From positions 1 through 20,520 of the forward strand of contig UQUM01000036.1 in NCBI GenBank assembly GCA_900544255.1: DNA of 20,520 nt, given 5' to 3'. Shown piece by piece: positions 1-6,991 of this stretch. The position numbers were made by a program, and so were the translations under genes. A model generated the notes under the pieces. That model had not been told where the DNA came from, made no database searches, and worked only from the letters and a program-made list of their open reading frames with translations. Source of the stretch: an uncultured Sutterella sp. GTDB taxonomy: Bacteria > Pseudomonadota > Gammaproteobacteria > Burkholderiales > Burkholderiaceae_F. Position 1 is the stretch's first letter. Each line of letters starts with the position of its first letter.

Positions 1-75
1 GAAAGGTTGTCCTACGGATCCGTACGGGCGGTGGTGTGAGAGGAGGCGGCCGGTAACGGCTCCGCCTACTCGATT
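1..75 (+). mobile_element. Probable 3' end of a group II intron (domains V-VI), cut by the window edge
   Basis: Bases 13-24 form the palindrome TACGGATCCGTA, followed by CG and then GGTGGTGTGAGAGG, which resembles the upper stem, bulge and 3' arm of domain V in bacterial group II introns. A second hairpin fits domain VI: AGGCG (44-48) pairs with CGCCT (63-67), and GCCG (49-52) with CGGC (57-60), around a GTAA tetraloop (53-56). An unpaired A (68) is well placed as the branch point, and the end CTACTCGATT (67-75) resembles known intron 3' ends. Against it, the expected 5' arm of domain V (about 4-12) pairs poorly with the 3' arm, so this may be a degenerate remnant. The reverse transcriptase, if any, would lie left of the window. 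The exact 3' boundary (73-75) is uncertain and touches the stop codon of the convergent gene. The family match is from memory. Confidence 0.45.
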
Positions 76-1750
76 ATCGACCGGCGCGGAGCCTTCTCGC
101 AAAACGCGTGCGTTCGATAAGTCTCACCAACCCCGGGGCAATATCCTGATCCCGATTGACGACCGCCTGCGGCACGTCGCGGTTTTCAACGCGTGCGGCG
201 ATGGAGAGCACGGCGATTTCAGCGCCGGATGCTTCGAGCCGCTGTTTTAAGAGCGGGCTGAAGGCGACGGGAAAATCACCGTCCGTAATGACGAGAATCA
301 ACCGGTTCTCAGTTTCACCGGCCTCGGCAGCGATCTGATCGGCCGCCCAGAAAAGCGCTTCATTGATCGGGGTGGAACCGAAAGCATTGACGGATTTGAA
401 GCGGTCGGTGAAGTCTTCCATATTTTCGCCGGTGCGGGAAAGGACGCCCACGTCCGTTTCTCCGTGCCCGGGAAAGACGGCGAGGCGTTTCTTAATGCCG
501 AGTATTTTCGCGAGTGCCTGCCAGAGGGCCGTGACCGCAATCTTCGCAGAGGTCATACGGGAAACGCCCATGGAACCCGAACGGTCGAGCAGAATCACGA
601 TGTCGCCGCAGACGGTTTTACGGCCGGCGGGCGACGCAAAGAGACGACGGTCGCCGGTCTGCAGACGCAACGCCGCGTCGGACGCCAAGGTAAAGCCTTG
701 AGACGCGTTGTCGTCTTCATCGTCTCGTTGGCCGATAAAGACTCGGGTAAACGCTCCTTTCAATCGTCGGCAGCCGTCGGCGGCCAATTCAAAGCGTTCA
801 CGGAAAAGCGGTGCGTCTTCTCTGGCAATCGTTTCCGTCAGAGCGTCGGCATTGGGCCACGGTGCGGCACGGTAATGCGGTTTGTCGGCTCCGAGGCGGA
901 CGGGGGGCTGCAAAGAGTCGCTGTCGGAAGCCTTCGTCGGCTGACGTCCGGCATCAATGAAGTACGCGAGTCCCATGTCGGACGTCGCCACGCCGGCCTG
1001 ACGTAGGGCCGACTGCAAAAACGCGGCTTCTTCCGGGGTGAGCGTCGGTGCGGCAGCGGCTTCATGTGGCGGCGCATCTTTCGACTGACTTTTTTCCAAC
1101 AGGTCGGCAATGTCACGGGCAATGCGGGCGGCGTCGCGGGTGGAGGCGGCTCGACACACGCCCCGGGCAAGCCGCAGGGCTTCTCGGGTGAGGGGGCGGG
1201 GGAGTTTTTCGTCCACCCGTTTTCTCACCTCGGGCAGCAGCCGATCCGCCCACGGCATCGGAAGTTCCGCCGTGAGTTCCAGATGCAGCCACAGGGAAAT
1301 GAGCTCCGCCGGAGTCAGGCCTGCCGTGTGTTGCCCTGCCAACTGATTTCGGGCTTCCAGGACTTCTGCCATGGCGCCGCGCCAGACGGCGTAGGTGGCG
1401 GTGTGTTCCATGCCGAGACGGTCGATGCGGATGTCTTCGAGGGCGTTTAAAAGCGAGCCGACGAAGGGGGCCATCGACGTATCCTGCAGTACCGTCATAT
1501 CCGTTTCGGTGACATGCATCATTTCGTGGATGCCGTGACCGAGCGCCAACGCTTCAAAGGCTTCGTCCGCCGGATTGATGGCCCCTAACCAGACGGTTTT
1601 GCCGTCGGTTTTCGGGGATTCGGAAAACGAAAAGGTGACGTCGGAATGACGAAAGATTCGGGCAAACGCCTGTAGTACGCCGGCCTTGCGCTGCGCCGGA
1701 AGGGCGTTTGGGTGCCGGTAGAAAATGTCAGGGAAAGAAAAATCCGTCAT
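74..1750 (-). CDS. CobT-like protein with HExxH motif and C-terminal VWA domain
   Basis: This 558-residue protein has two recognisable parts. Near the N-terminus a metallopeptidase-like motif HEMMH (residues 75-79) sits in a helix-like context, with an Asp at 84 that could be a further ligand. The C-terminal third is a von Willebrand factor A domain with the MIDAS signature DRSGS (389-393), a downstream GSTP threonine and a VITDGD strand. This layout matches the CobT/DUF2201-type VWA proteins that usually act with a MoxR/CobS-like AAA+ ATPase to remodel or load metal into a partner. No ATPase partner, cobalamin gene or chelatase subunit lies in the window, so true cobaltochelatase function is not supported. 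No signal peptide is seen, so it is probably cytoplasmic. The ATG at 1750 is preceded by a weak GAGG. It is transcribed away from tRNA-Leu and separated from it by a terminator, so it needs its own promoter. Its stop codon abuts the putative intron end. Confidence 0.8.
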   Translation of the reverse strand: MTDFSFPDIFYRHPNALPAQRKAGVLQAFARIFRHSDVTFSFSESPKTDGKTVWLGAINPADEAFEALALGHGIHEMMHVTETDMTVLQDTSMAPFVGSLLNALEDIRIDRLGMEHTATYAVWRGAMAEVLEARNQLAGQHTAGLTPAELISLWLHLELTAELPMPWADRLLPEVRKRVDEKLPRPLTREALRLARGVCRAASTRDAARIARDIADLLEKSQSKDAPPHEAAAAPTLTPEEAAFLQSALRQAGVATSDMGLAYFIDAGRQPTKASDSDSLQPPVRLGADKPHYRAAPWPNADALTETIAREDAPLFRERFELAADGCRRLKGAFTRVFIGQRDDEDDNASQGFTLASDAALRLQTGDRRLFASPAGRKTVCGDIVILLDRSGSMGVSRMTSAKIAVTALWQALAKILGIKKRLAVFPGHGETDVGVLSRTGENMEDFTDRFKSVNAFGSTPINEALFWAADQIAAEAGETENRLILVITDGDFPVAFSPLLKQRLEASGAEIAVLSIAARVENRDVPQAVVNRDQDIAPGLVRLIERTRFARRLRAGR

Positions 1751-1810
1751 GCCGGCAGCCTCAATGGTGAGTAGGTGAAGGCATTATGGCGGATTTTGGC
1801 ATCCGAAAAC

Positions 1811-1845
1811 AATAAACCCCGCCTGAAAACCAAGCGGGGTTTATT
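1811..1845 (-). terminator. Intrinsic terminator of tRNA-Leu (symmetrical)
   Basis: Perfect 12-base arms AATAAACCCCGC (1811-1822) and GCGGGGTTTATT (1834-1845) flank an 11-base loop. The hairpin lies 15 nt past the 3' end of the minus-strand tRNA-Leu. The A/T-rich outer bases supply a U-rich 3' arm in either direction, so it could also work on the plus strand. Confidence 0.8.
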
Positions 1846-1860
1846 TAGGAATTCTGCGGA

Positions 1861-1945
1861 TGGTGCCCAAGACTGGACTCGAACCAGCATGCCTTTCGGC
1901 GCTGCGACCTGAACACAGTGCGTCTACCAATTTCGCCACTTGGGC
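1861..1945 (-). tRNA. tRNA-Leu (anticodon CAG)
   Basis: An 85-nt class II tRNA. Acceptor arms GCCCAAG and CTTGGGC pair fully. The anticodon stem CTGTG/CGCAG encloses the loop TTCAGGT, giving anticodon CAG, which reads CUG. A long variable arm (GCGCCGAAAGGCAT region) and a T arm with GGTTCGAGTCC are present. The 3' ACCA is encoded (1861-1864). It has its own upstream promoter and downstream terminator, so it is a single-gene transcription unit. Confidence 0.95.
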
Positions 1946-1963
1946 AAAAATCCTGAGACGCGA

Positions 1964-1991
1964 ATTATGCCTAATCTTTTAAAATTGTCAA
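1964..1991 (-). promoter_or_regulatory. Sigma-70-type promoter of tRNA-Leu
   Basis: On the minus strand a perfect -35 TTGACA (1986-1991) is followed, after a 16-nt spacer, by -10 CATAAT (1964-1969). Transcription would start around 1957, about 12 nt before the mature tRNA 5' end. It lies in the divergent gap with rnr, so the rnr promoter must overlap or lie close to it. I see no clear plus-strand promoter there. Confidence 0.8.
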
Positions 1992-2027
1992 ACGTTTTTG
2001 TGCAGGACTTTTTTGCCGGCGAAATTT

Positions 2028-4472
2028 ATGGCTAAAAAAATAGTATTTGCTTCCCCGGAAGCTTTGGAAGCGCAGAGCGGCGTGCTCTGGCTTTTTTATA
2101 AAAATCAGACGGATCGGATGCCGGTAAAAGATGCGGCGGCCGCTTTGAACGTGCCCGCGGCGCAGTTGAAGACACTGTGGCAGCAGTTTGGATTGGGTAA
2201 TCCGCTCTCAGGGGGAATTCGCCTCGAAGGGGATACGTTTGAACTGAAGGTACGTCTTTCCGACATTACGAAGGCGCGTCTCACTGCGAATTCGCCCATG
2301 CTGACGGCGGAAACGGCCGACGGTATCCGTTGGGAAATCGCCGACGGTTGGAATGACATTTTTTCCTATCTTCTGCCCGGCACGGAATTGCTTTTGCTGA
2401 AGGGTGCTGCGGATCGGGCGAAATTTATGGCATTGGTGCCCGCCGCGGAACGGACGGTCGTGTGCCGCCTCGGACAAAACGGAGAATCGGCGGCCGTGGA
2501 TCATCCCCGGTTTGAAACGTGGGTGATGTTTGACAAACCGGTGAAAGACGTACCGGCAGGAACGCTCGTCGCGGTGACGATCCCCGCCTCTGCGCATTTT
2601 TACCCGTTGCCGGCTGTGGGGACGGTCGCAAAGGTGTTGGGATCGGCGGACGAAGCGTCGACGCAGCTTGAGGTGGCACTCACAAAATTTGCGCTGCCGC
2701 ACGTGTTTCCGGAAGCCGTCATGACGGAAGCCTCGGCCCTGCCCGATGTGCCGGATGCCGATGAGGCCGACAGCCGCATCGATCTGAGAGACGTGCCCTT
2801 CATGACGATCGACAGTGAGGATGCCCGGGACTTTGACGACGCCGTGTGGGCGAAGGCAGAGACTGCGGGCGGATGGCGGCTTTTGGTCGCGATTGCCGAC
2901 GTGAGTCACTATGTGACGGAAGGGACGGCGCTTGACGATGAAGCGCAGAAACGTGCGACGAGCGTGTATTTCCCGAGCTGCGTCATACCGATGTTGCCTG
3001 AGAAACTCTCCAACGGCCTGTGTTCGTTGAATCCCGGCGTGGACCGCTGCGTGATGGTCTGTGACATGAAGGTGTCGCCCGAGGGGGAAACAACGGCTTA
3101 CCAGTTCTACCCCGGGCTCATTCATTCGCACGCGCGCCTCACGTATACCGCGGCGTGGAAGGCGATTAACGGTGATCCTGAAGACCTTCTTGCCCGCGGC
3201 GGTTCGATTGAAGACATCTACGTTCTCTACGATCTTTTTAAAGCGTTGCGCGGTGCCCGAAACCGGCGAGGGGCGATTGACTTCGAAACGCAGGAAACCC
3301 AAGTAATGACGGGGGAGAAAGGTCTTATTGAAGCCATCGTCCGCCGGGATCACAACGATGCGCACCGTCTCATCGAAGAATGTATGTTGGCGGCCAACGT
3401 CTGTGCGGCGGACTTCATCGAGCGCAAGAAGGCGATGTCGCTTTTCCGTGTGCATGACGCACCGGCTCCGGATCGGTTGTCGCAGTTAAGAAGCATGTTG
3501 TCCTCCTTGGGGTTCACGCTGGGAGGCGGTGATAAGCCTTCGGCCGCGGATTTCGACGCGTTGATCGATGCCGTGCGGTCGACGCCCGCAGCGGACGTCG
3601 TGCAGACGGCATGCTTAAGAACAATGCAGCGAGCGATGTATACGCCGGACAACACGGGGCACTATGGGTTGGGGTACGGCGCTTATACGCACTTTACGTC
3701 GCCCATTCGGCGTTATCCGGATCTGCTGGTGCACCGGACGATCCGCGCGCTCTTAAAACGCCGGAAGTACGTTCCGGTGGTTGCCGAAGGGGCGGACGCG
3801 GTGTTGGCCTCGTCGTCCGGTGAAAAGGTTTCGGCCGTGCTGCGCGAAAAGAAGCAGAAAAAGGGCGAAGCGAAATTATCCGCGCAGCGCCAGAAGCAGC
3901 ATGACGTGTGGGAGAAGCTGGGACTGATTTCCTCGTCCTGCGAGCGGCGGGCCGACGAGGCGTCGCGGGACGTGACGGCATGGTTGAAGTGCCGCTTCAT
4001 GCAGGATAAGTCCGGTCGCGTCTTTGAAGCCACGGTGACGGGAGTGAACGGTGCGGGCCTTTACGTGACGTTGGACGATCCTTTTGTGGACGGGTTCGTA
4101 CACGTGTCTCGCATCGGGGATGACTACTACGAATTTGACGAAAAGACGCAGACTCTGACGGGGCGCAGTATTGGTCGGGAATATAAATTGGGGACGCGTC
4201 TTAAGGTGACGCTCTTTGACGTGAATCCCGAGATGCGCCGCATTGATTTTGCTGCCGTCGGCAACGAACGCCGCAATTTTTCGGAAGGTCGCCGCTCCGG
4301 TCGCCGCGGGCGTTTTGACGACGCCGACCCTTGGGGTTGGGACTGGGACGAAGATCCGGAAGATTTCGATTTTGAAGCTTTCTGCGGTGAGCGTCCCGCG
4401 AAGAAAAAGAATTCGTCGGCAAAGAAGGCGGCGAAGAAATCCGGTAAGTCCGCCGCGAAGCGCCGACGCTAA
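2028..4472 (+). CDS. rnr: Ribonuclease R (3'-5' exoribonuclease)
   Basis: RNase R degrades structured RNA processively from the 3' end and takes part in rRNA and mRNA quality control. Seen here: an N-terminal helical/cold-shock-like region; the RNB catalytic signature TIDSEDARDFDDAVW with the four metal-binding aspartates (D262, D268, D270, D271); the RNB motif HFTSPIRRYPDL (555-566); an S1 RNA-binding domain at about 655-740; and a Lys/Arg/Ala-rich tail ending in KRRR, as is usual for RNase R. At 814 residues the length is normal. I chose ATG 2028 (MAKKIVFAS). In-frame TTG codons at 1998 and 2013 would add residues, and an AGGAC at 2004-2008 lies closer to the latter; ATG 2028 lacks an obvious Shine-Dalgarno. 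It is followed by rlmB after 64 nt, the conserved rnr-rlmB pair. Confidence 0.95.
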   Translation: MAKKIVFASPEALEAQSGVLWLFYKNQTDRMPVKDAAAALNVPAAQLKTLWQQFGLGNPLSGGIRLEGDTFELKVRLSDITKARLTANSPMLTAETADGIRWEIADGWNDIFSYLLPGTELLLLKGAADRAKFMALVPAAERTVVCRLGQNGESAAVDHPRFETWVMFDKPVKDVPAGTLVAVTIPASAHFYPLPAVGTVAKVLGSADEASTQLEVALTKFALPHVFPEAVMTEASALPDVPDADEADSRIDLRDVPFMTIDSEDARDFDDAVWAKAETAGGWRLLVAIADVSHYVTEGTALDDEAQKRATSVYFPSCVIPMLPEKLSNGLCSLNPGVDRCVMVCDMKVSPEGETTAYQFYPGLIHSHARLTYTAAWKAINGDPEDLLARGGSIEDIYVLYDLFKALRGARNRRGAIDFETQETQVMTGEKGLIEAIVRRDHNDAHRLIEECMLAANVCAADFIERKKAMSLFRVHDAPAPDRLSQLRSMLSSLGFTLGGGDKPSAADFDALIDAVRSTPAADVVQTACLRTMQRAMYTPDNTGHYGLGYGAYTHFTSPIRRYPDLLVHRTIRALLKRRKYVPVVAEGADAVLASSSGEKVSAVLREKKQKKGEAKLSAQRQKQHDVWEKLGLISSSCERRADEASRDVTAWLKCRFMQDKSGRVFEATVTGVNGAGLYVTLDDPFVDGFVHVSRIGDDYYEFDEKTQTLTGRSIGREYKLGTRLKVTLFDVNPEMRRIDFAAVGNERRNFSEGRRSGRRGRFDDADPWGWDWDEDPEDFDFEAFCGERPAKKKNSSAKKAAKKSGKSAAKRRR

Positions 4473-4479
4473 CGTCAGT

Positions 4480-4508
4480 TTGAGGTCACGGGGGATTTGA
4501 GGCACAAT
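4480..4508 (+). promoter_or_regulatory. Candidate internal promoter for rlmB
   Basis: TTGAGG (4480-4485), a 17-nt spacer and CACAAT (4503-4508) lie in the 64-nt gap between rnr and rlmB. Each box matches four of six consensus bases. It may supplement read-through from rnr. Assigned by inspection only. Confidence 0.35.
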
Positions 4509-4536
4509 GCCGCATCCCTCAGTTAAGGAAAGAATC

Positions 4537-5277
4537 ATGGCAAAACAGATTGTGTTGGCGGGGTTTCACGCCGTCAACGCCCGGGTGCGTCTTCAGCCCT
4601 CGAGCATCAAAGTGGTGTACGTCGACCGCGATCGCCGCGACAAGCGTATGCAGGAATGCCGCGTTCGGCTTGAAAAGGCGCAGGTGAAGGTGGTGTTTGC
4701 GGATGCCGCGCGTTTGAACGGGTTGGCGCCGGATCTGCCGCATCAGGGTATTGTGGCGCTCGCCGACGAAATTAAGAACAGTCTGACGTTTGACGAGCTT
4801 TTGGACAACATTACGGATAAGACGCTCCTCTTGATTTTGGACGGGGTCACCGATCCCCGCAATTTCGGGGCGTGTCTGCGTGTGGCGGATGCCGCCGGCG
4901 TGCAGGCGGTGATTGCGCCGAAGGATCGTTCGGCGTCTTTTTCCCCTGCGGCGGCAAAGGCTGCGGCAGGCGCTTGGGAAACGGTCCCCGTCGTGACGGT
5001 GACGAACCTCGCGGCGAGCATTGTGGAACTGAAGGACGCGGGGGTGCTTGTCGTTGGAGCCGCCGGTGAAACCGAGAAATCGATTTACGACTTTGACCAG
5101 AAGCGCGCCTTTGCTTGGGTCTTGGGTGCCGAAGGTGAAGGGCTGCGTCAGCTCACGAGAAAGCGTTGCGACGATCTCGCGAAGATTCCGATGATGGGGA
5201 CGGTGGAAAGTCTCAACGTTTCCGTAGCGGCCGGAATTTGTCTCTTTGAAACGGCGCGTCAGCGCAGAGCGGGTTAA
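4537..5277 (+). CDS. rlmB: 23S rRNA (guanosine(2251)-2'-O)-methyltransferase RlmB
   Basis: A SPOUT-superfamily (SpoU/TrmH) methyltransferase that 2'-O-methylates G2251 in the 23S rRNA peptidyl-transferase P loop, using S-adenosylmethionine. An N-terminal substrate-binding domain (to about residue 80) precedes the knotted catalytic domain. All three SpoU motifs are present: motif 1 DGVTDPRNFGA with its Asn and Arg (102-112), motif 2 LGAEGEGLR (196-204) and motif 3 ESLNVSVA (224-231). The length of 246 residues is typical. The start ATG 4537 is set by AAGGAAAG (4525-4532) five bases upstream. A longer in-frame start at 4507 exists but lacks a ribosome-binding site and would overlap the candidate -10 box. 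It lies downstream of rnr and ends at a strong terminator. Confidence 0.94.
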   Translation: MAKQIVLAGFHAVNARVRLQPSSIKVVYVDRDRRDKRMQECRVRLEKAQVKVVFADAARLNGLAPDLPHQGIVALADEIKNSLTFDELLDNITDKTLLLILDGVTDPRNFGACLRVADAAGVQAVIAPKDRSASFSPAAAKAAAGAWETVPVVTVTNLAASIVELKDAGVLVVGAAGETEKSIYDFDQKRAFAWVLGAEGEGLRQLTRKRCDDLAKIPMMGTVESLNVSVAAGICLFETARQRRAG

Positions 5278-5333
5278 ACGGTGCTATCCTTAGCGGGTAA
5301 ACCGATTCAGTAACGAATCCAGCTCTCCGAAGA

Positions 5334-5392
5334 GGCAGGCTGCGGAATCCGTCAATTCGCCGACGGGTTCCGCAAGCCTGCCGTTTTTTTTT
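5334..5392 (+). terminator. Strong intrinsic terminator of rnr-rlmB
   Basis: A long hairpin: GGCAGGCT (5334-5341) pairs with AGCCTGCC (5375-5382), GCGGAA with TTCCGC, and TCCGTC with GACGGG (one wobble). There is a single bulged A at 5374 and an 8-nt loop. It is followed by G and then nine T (5384-5392). It lies 56 nt past the rlmB stop. Confidence 0.9.
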
Positions 5393-5414
5393 GCGGAACA
5401 ACGTCGCCGAAAAC

Positions 5415-5447
5415 AAAAAATCCCAAACGGCTCAAGGCTGTCTGGGA
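5415..5447 (-). terminator. Intrinsic terminator of tRNA-Ser
   Basis: Read on the minus strand, TCCCAGACAGC (5437-5447) pairs with GCCGTTTGGGA (5421-5431) with wobbles. The stem is followed by a run of six T (5415-5420). It lies 20 nt past the tRNA-Ser 3' end and converges on the rlmB terminator. Confidence 0.75.
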
Positions 5448-5467
5448 CTTTATGTCGGAGTTTTCTC

Positions 5468-5558
5468 TGGCGGAAGGGGAGGGATTCGAACCCTCGATAC
5501 GGTATAACCGTATACCGGATTTCGAGTCCGGCGCATTCGACCTCTCTGCCACCCTTCC
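5468..5558 (-). tRNA. tRNA-Ser (anticodon CGA)
   Basis: A 91-nt class II tRNA. Acceptor stem GGAAGGG is paired with CCCTTCC. The anticodon stem CCGGA/TCCGG encloses the loop CTCGAAA, giving anticodon CGA, which reads UCG. A long variable arm (TATACGG/CCGTATC) is typical of serine tRNAs. The T arm contains GGTTCGAATCC, and GCCA is encoded at the 3' end (5468-5471). Confidence 0.95.
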
Positions 5559-5589
5559 GTGCGGAATGTTTCCGTCAGAGAATTTGCGC

Positions 5590-5617
5590 ATTCTAACAAA
5601 AGGGCGCTGAAAATCAA
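5590..5617 (-). promoter_or_regulatory. Sigma-70-type promoter of tRNA-Ser
   Basis: On the minus strand -35 TTGATT (5612-5617) and -10 TAGAAT (5590-5595) are separated by 16 nt. The predicted start near 5583 is about 25 nt before the mature tRNA 5' end. Confidence 0.7.
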
Positions 5618-5732
5618 GCGCTCTGCAAAAGAAATTTTGGCCCCGGCACGAACGTATCTCGGATGAGGTTTGGTTTTGTGTCGTTTTTTTGGTCACAGTA
5701 GGGACGATTTTTGGAGAAAAATAGGAGGAATG

Positions 5733-5761
5733 TTGTCGCAGACCGCCGTCGGTGATATGGT
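5733..5761 (+). promoter_or_regulatory. Candidate promoter of the H1-like gene
   Basis: TTGTCG (5733-5738), 17 nt, then TATGGT (5756-5761), followed by the A/T-rich TTAAAAAT. Both boxes are four-of-six matches. A promoter is needed here because both neighbours upstream are closed by terminators. The ribosome-binding site GGAGGGGAGGA (5781-5791) is unusually strong, consistent with high expression. Confidence 0.4.
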
Positions 5762-5798
5762 TTAAAAATGCTCAACACTCGGAGGGGAGGACCTCGAC

Positions 5799-6668
5799 AT
5801 GGATATTCCTGAAAAAGACCTCAAGCATTTCCGCGATGCGCGTGAACAGCTTGCCGAAGCGGTCGGCAAAATGCAGGCCGCCTTTAAGGACAAGACGATT
5901 TCTAAGGCGCTTGCTCAGGAAATCTATGATACGGCCCGTCAGATCCTCGACGCCGGGGCGAGTCTTGTGAGCGGACTCGCTCAGACTGCCGTGGCAGCCG
6001 TGAAGGAAGAGGTCGCGGCACCGGCGCCCGCTCCTGCGGCGGCCGAAACAAAGGCTGCCAAGAAGGCAACCACCAAGAAAGCGACCGCGAAGAAAGCGGA
6101 TGTGAAGCCCGAAGAAAAGACGGAAGAAGCAAAGCCCGTTGCCGAGAAAGAAGCCGTTAAGAAAGCCGCTCCGAAAAAGACGGCGGCCAAGAAGGTGCCG
6201 GTAAAAAAGGCGGCTGCAAAACCGGAAGTGAAAAAGGCCCCCGCGAAAAAAACGACTGTCAAGAAGGCTGCGCCCAAGGTCGCAGAAAAGGCGGTTCCCG
6301 AGAAAGTGACGGAAGAGAAGGCTGACGTGAAGAAACCCGCTGCGAAGAAGGCGGAAGTCGTTAAGTCTGAAGCGAAAAAGACGGTTGCCAAGAAAGCGGA
6401 CGTGAAACCCGCGGAGAAGATCGAGGACGTGAAACCCGCTGCAAAGAAAGCCGCCCCGAAAAAGCCGACGGCCAAAAAAGCCCCGGTGAAGAAGACGGCA
6501 CCGAAATCGAAAGCGGAAAAAGCGGAAGCCCCCGAGACGGAAGTGAAAAAGGCGCCCGTCAAGAAAAACCCTGCCAAAGCGTCCGCGAAGGCGGAAGACG
6601 CTAAGCCCGCGGTGAAAAAGACGACGGCTAAGAAGGCTGCGGCCAAAACCGCGAAGAAGGCGAAATAA
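5799..6668 (+). CDS. Histone H1-like Lys/Ala/Pro-rich nucleoid protein
   Basis: The 289-residue protein has two parts. Residues 1-70 are a compact, mostly helical segment (DLKHFRDAREQLAEAV..., KALAQEIYDTARQIL) with ordinary composition. From about residue 80 to the end it is a long low-complexity tail of Lys, Ala, Pro, Val and Glu, made of irregular KKAxxKK-type repeats such as KKAAPKKTAAKK. The tail is like eukaryotic H1 and bacterial H1-like proteins (AlgP/HC1-type) and probably binds DNA or RNA by charge; this is inference from composition. The N-terminal domain is not one I recognise; it could be an oligomerisation domain. It is a single-gene unit with a strong ribosome-binding site and its own terminator. 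A-rich lysine codon runs (for example A7 at 6246-6252) are slippage-prone. Confidence 0.75.
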   Translation: MDIPEKDLKHFRDAREQLAEAVGKMQAAFKDKTISKALAQEIYDTARQILDAGASLVSGLAQTAVAAVKEEVAAPAPAPAAAETKAAKKATTKKATAKKADVKPEEKTEEAKPVAEKEAVKKAAPKKTAAKKVPVKKAAAKPEVKKAPAKKTTVKKAAPKVAEKAVPEKVTEEKADVKKPAAKKAEVVKSEAKKTVAKKADVKPAEKIEDVKPAAKKAAPKKPTAKKAPVKKTAPKSKAEKAEAPETEVKKAPVKKNPAKASAKAEDAKPAVKKTTAKKAAAKTAKKAK

Positions 6669-6693
6669 AAGAGAAGCGGTTTGAAGAACCGAA

Positions 6694-6741
6694 CGCCTGA
6701 GTCCCTGTGAAAATTTTTGCGCGGGACTCGGGCGTTTTTTT
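6694..6741 (+). terminator. Intrinsic terminator of the H1-like gene
   Basis: CGCCTGAGTCCC (6694-6705) pairs with GGGACTCGGGCG (6723-6734) with one G-U pair. The stem is followed by seven T (6735-6741). It begins 25 nt past the stop codon. Confidence 0.88.
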
Positions 6742-6991
6742 GTAGCTTGGCCTACAATACCCTCCGTTTTTAAAAGACCGACCGTCGCGTCGGTGTTTCT
6801 GAGGCCGCTTCGAAATCTGCGGCCGAAGAGAGTCCGTTTCGGGGACGAGAGTTCGTGCAGACGACTTTCGTAAGCTTTCCGGCGGACTGCGGTTCTGTCG
6901 GTTTCGGACGGGATCATCTCAGAAGAATAAATTCCAATTGATCCGGAGCAGTCTTTAACGGACGGTTCCTGGTCCTGTATTTTCCAATAGT
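6742..6991 (+). other. Non-coding leader upstream of scpB with tandem hairpins
   Basis: A 250-nt gap with no convincing gene. Near its start lies TACAAT (6753-6758), a possible -10 box without a recognisable -35. Two small perfect hairpins follow: ACCGAC/GTCGGT (6777-6782, 6789-6794) and GGCCGC/GCGGCC (6803-6808, 6819-6824). Further partial inverted repeats occur to about 6920. No Shine-Dalgarno precedes the GTG at 6992. The region is probably the 5' untranslated leader of scpB-rluB. I recognise no riboswitch. Confidence 0.4.

Noticed and set aside
6246..6252. A7 in the H1-like gene as a programmed frameshift site
   Set aside because: No stimulatory structure or meaningful alternative-frame product is visible; A runs follow from Lys codons.
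6862..6886. Shared CTTTCCGGCGG in the scpB and rimP leaders (also near 9562)
   Set aside because: Eleven matching bases in G+C-rich DNA, with no conserved flanks or structure, can arise by chance.
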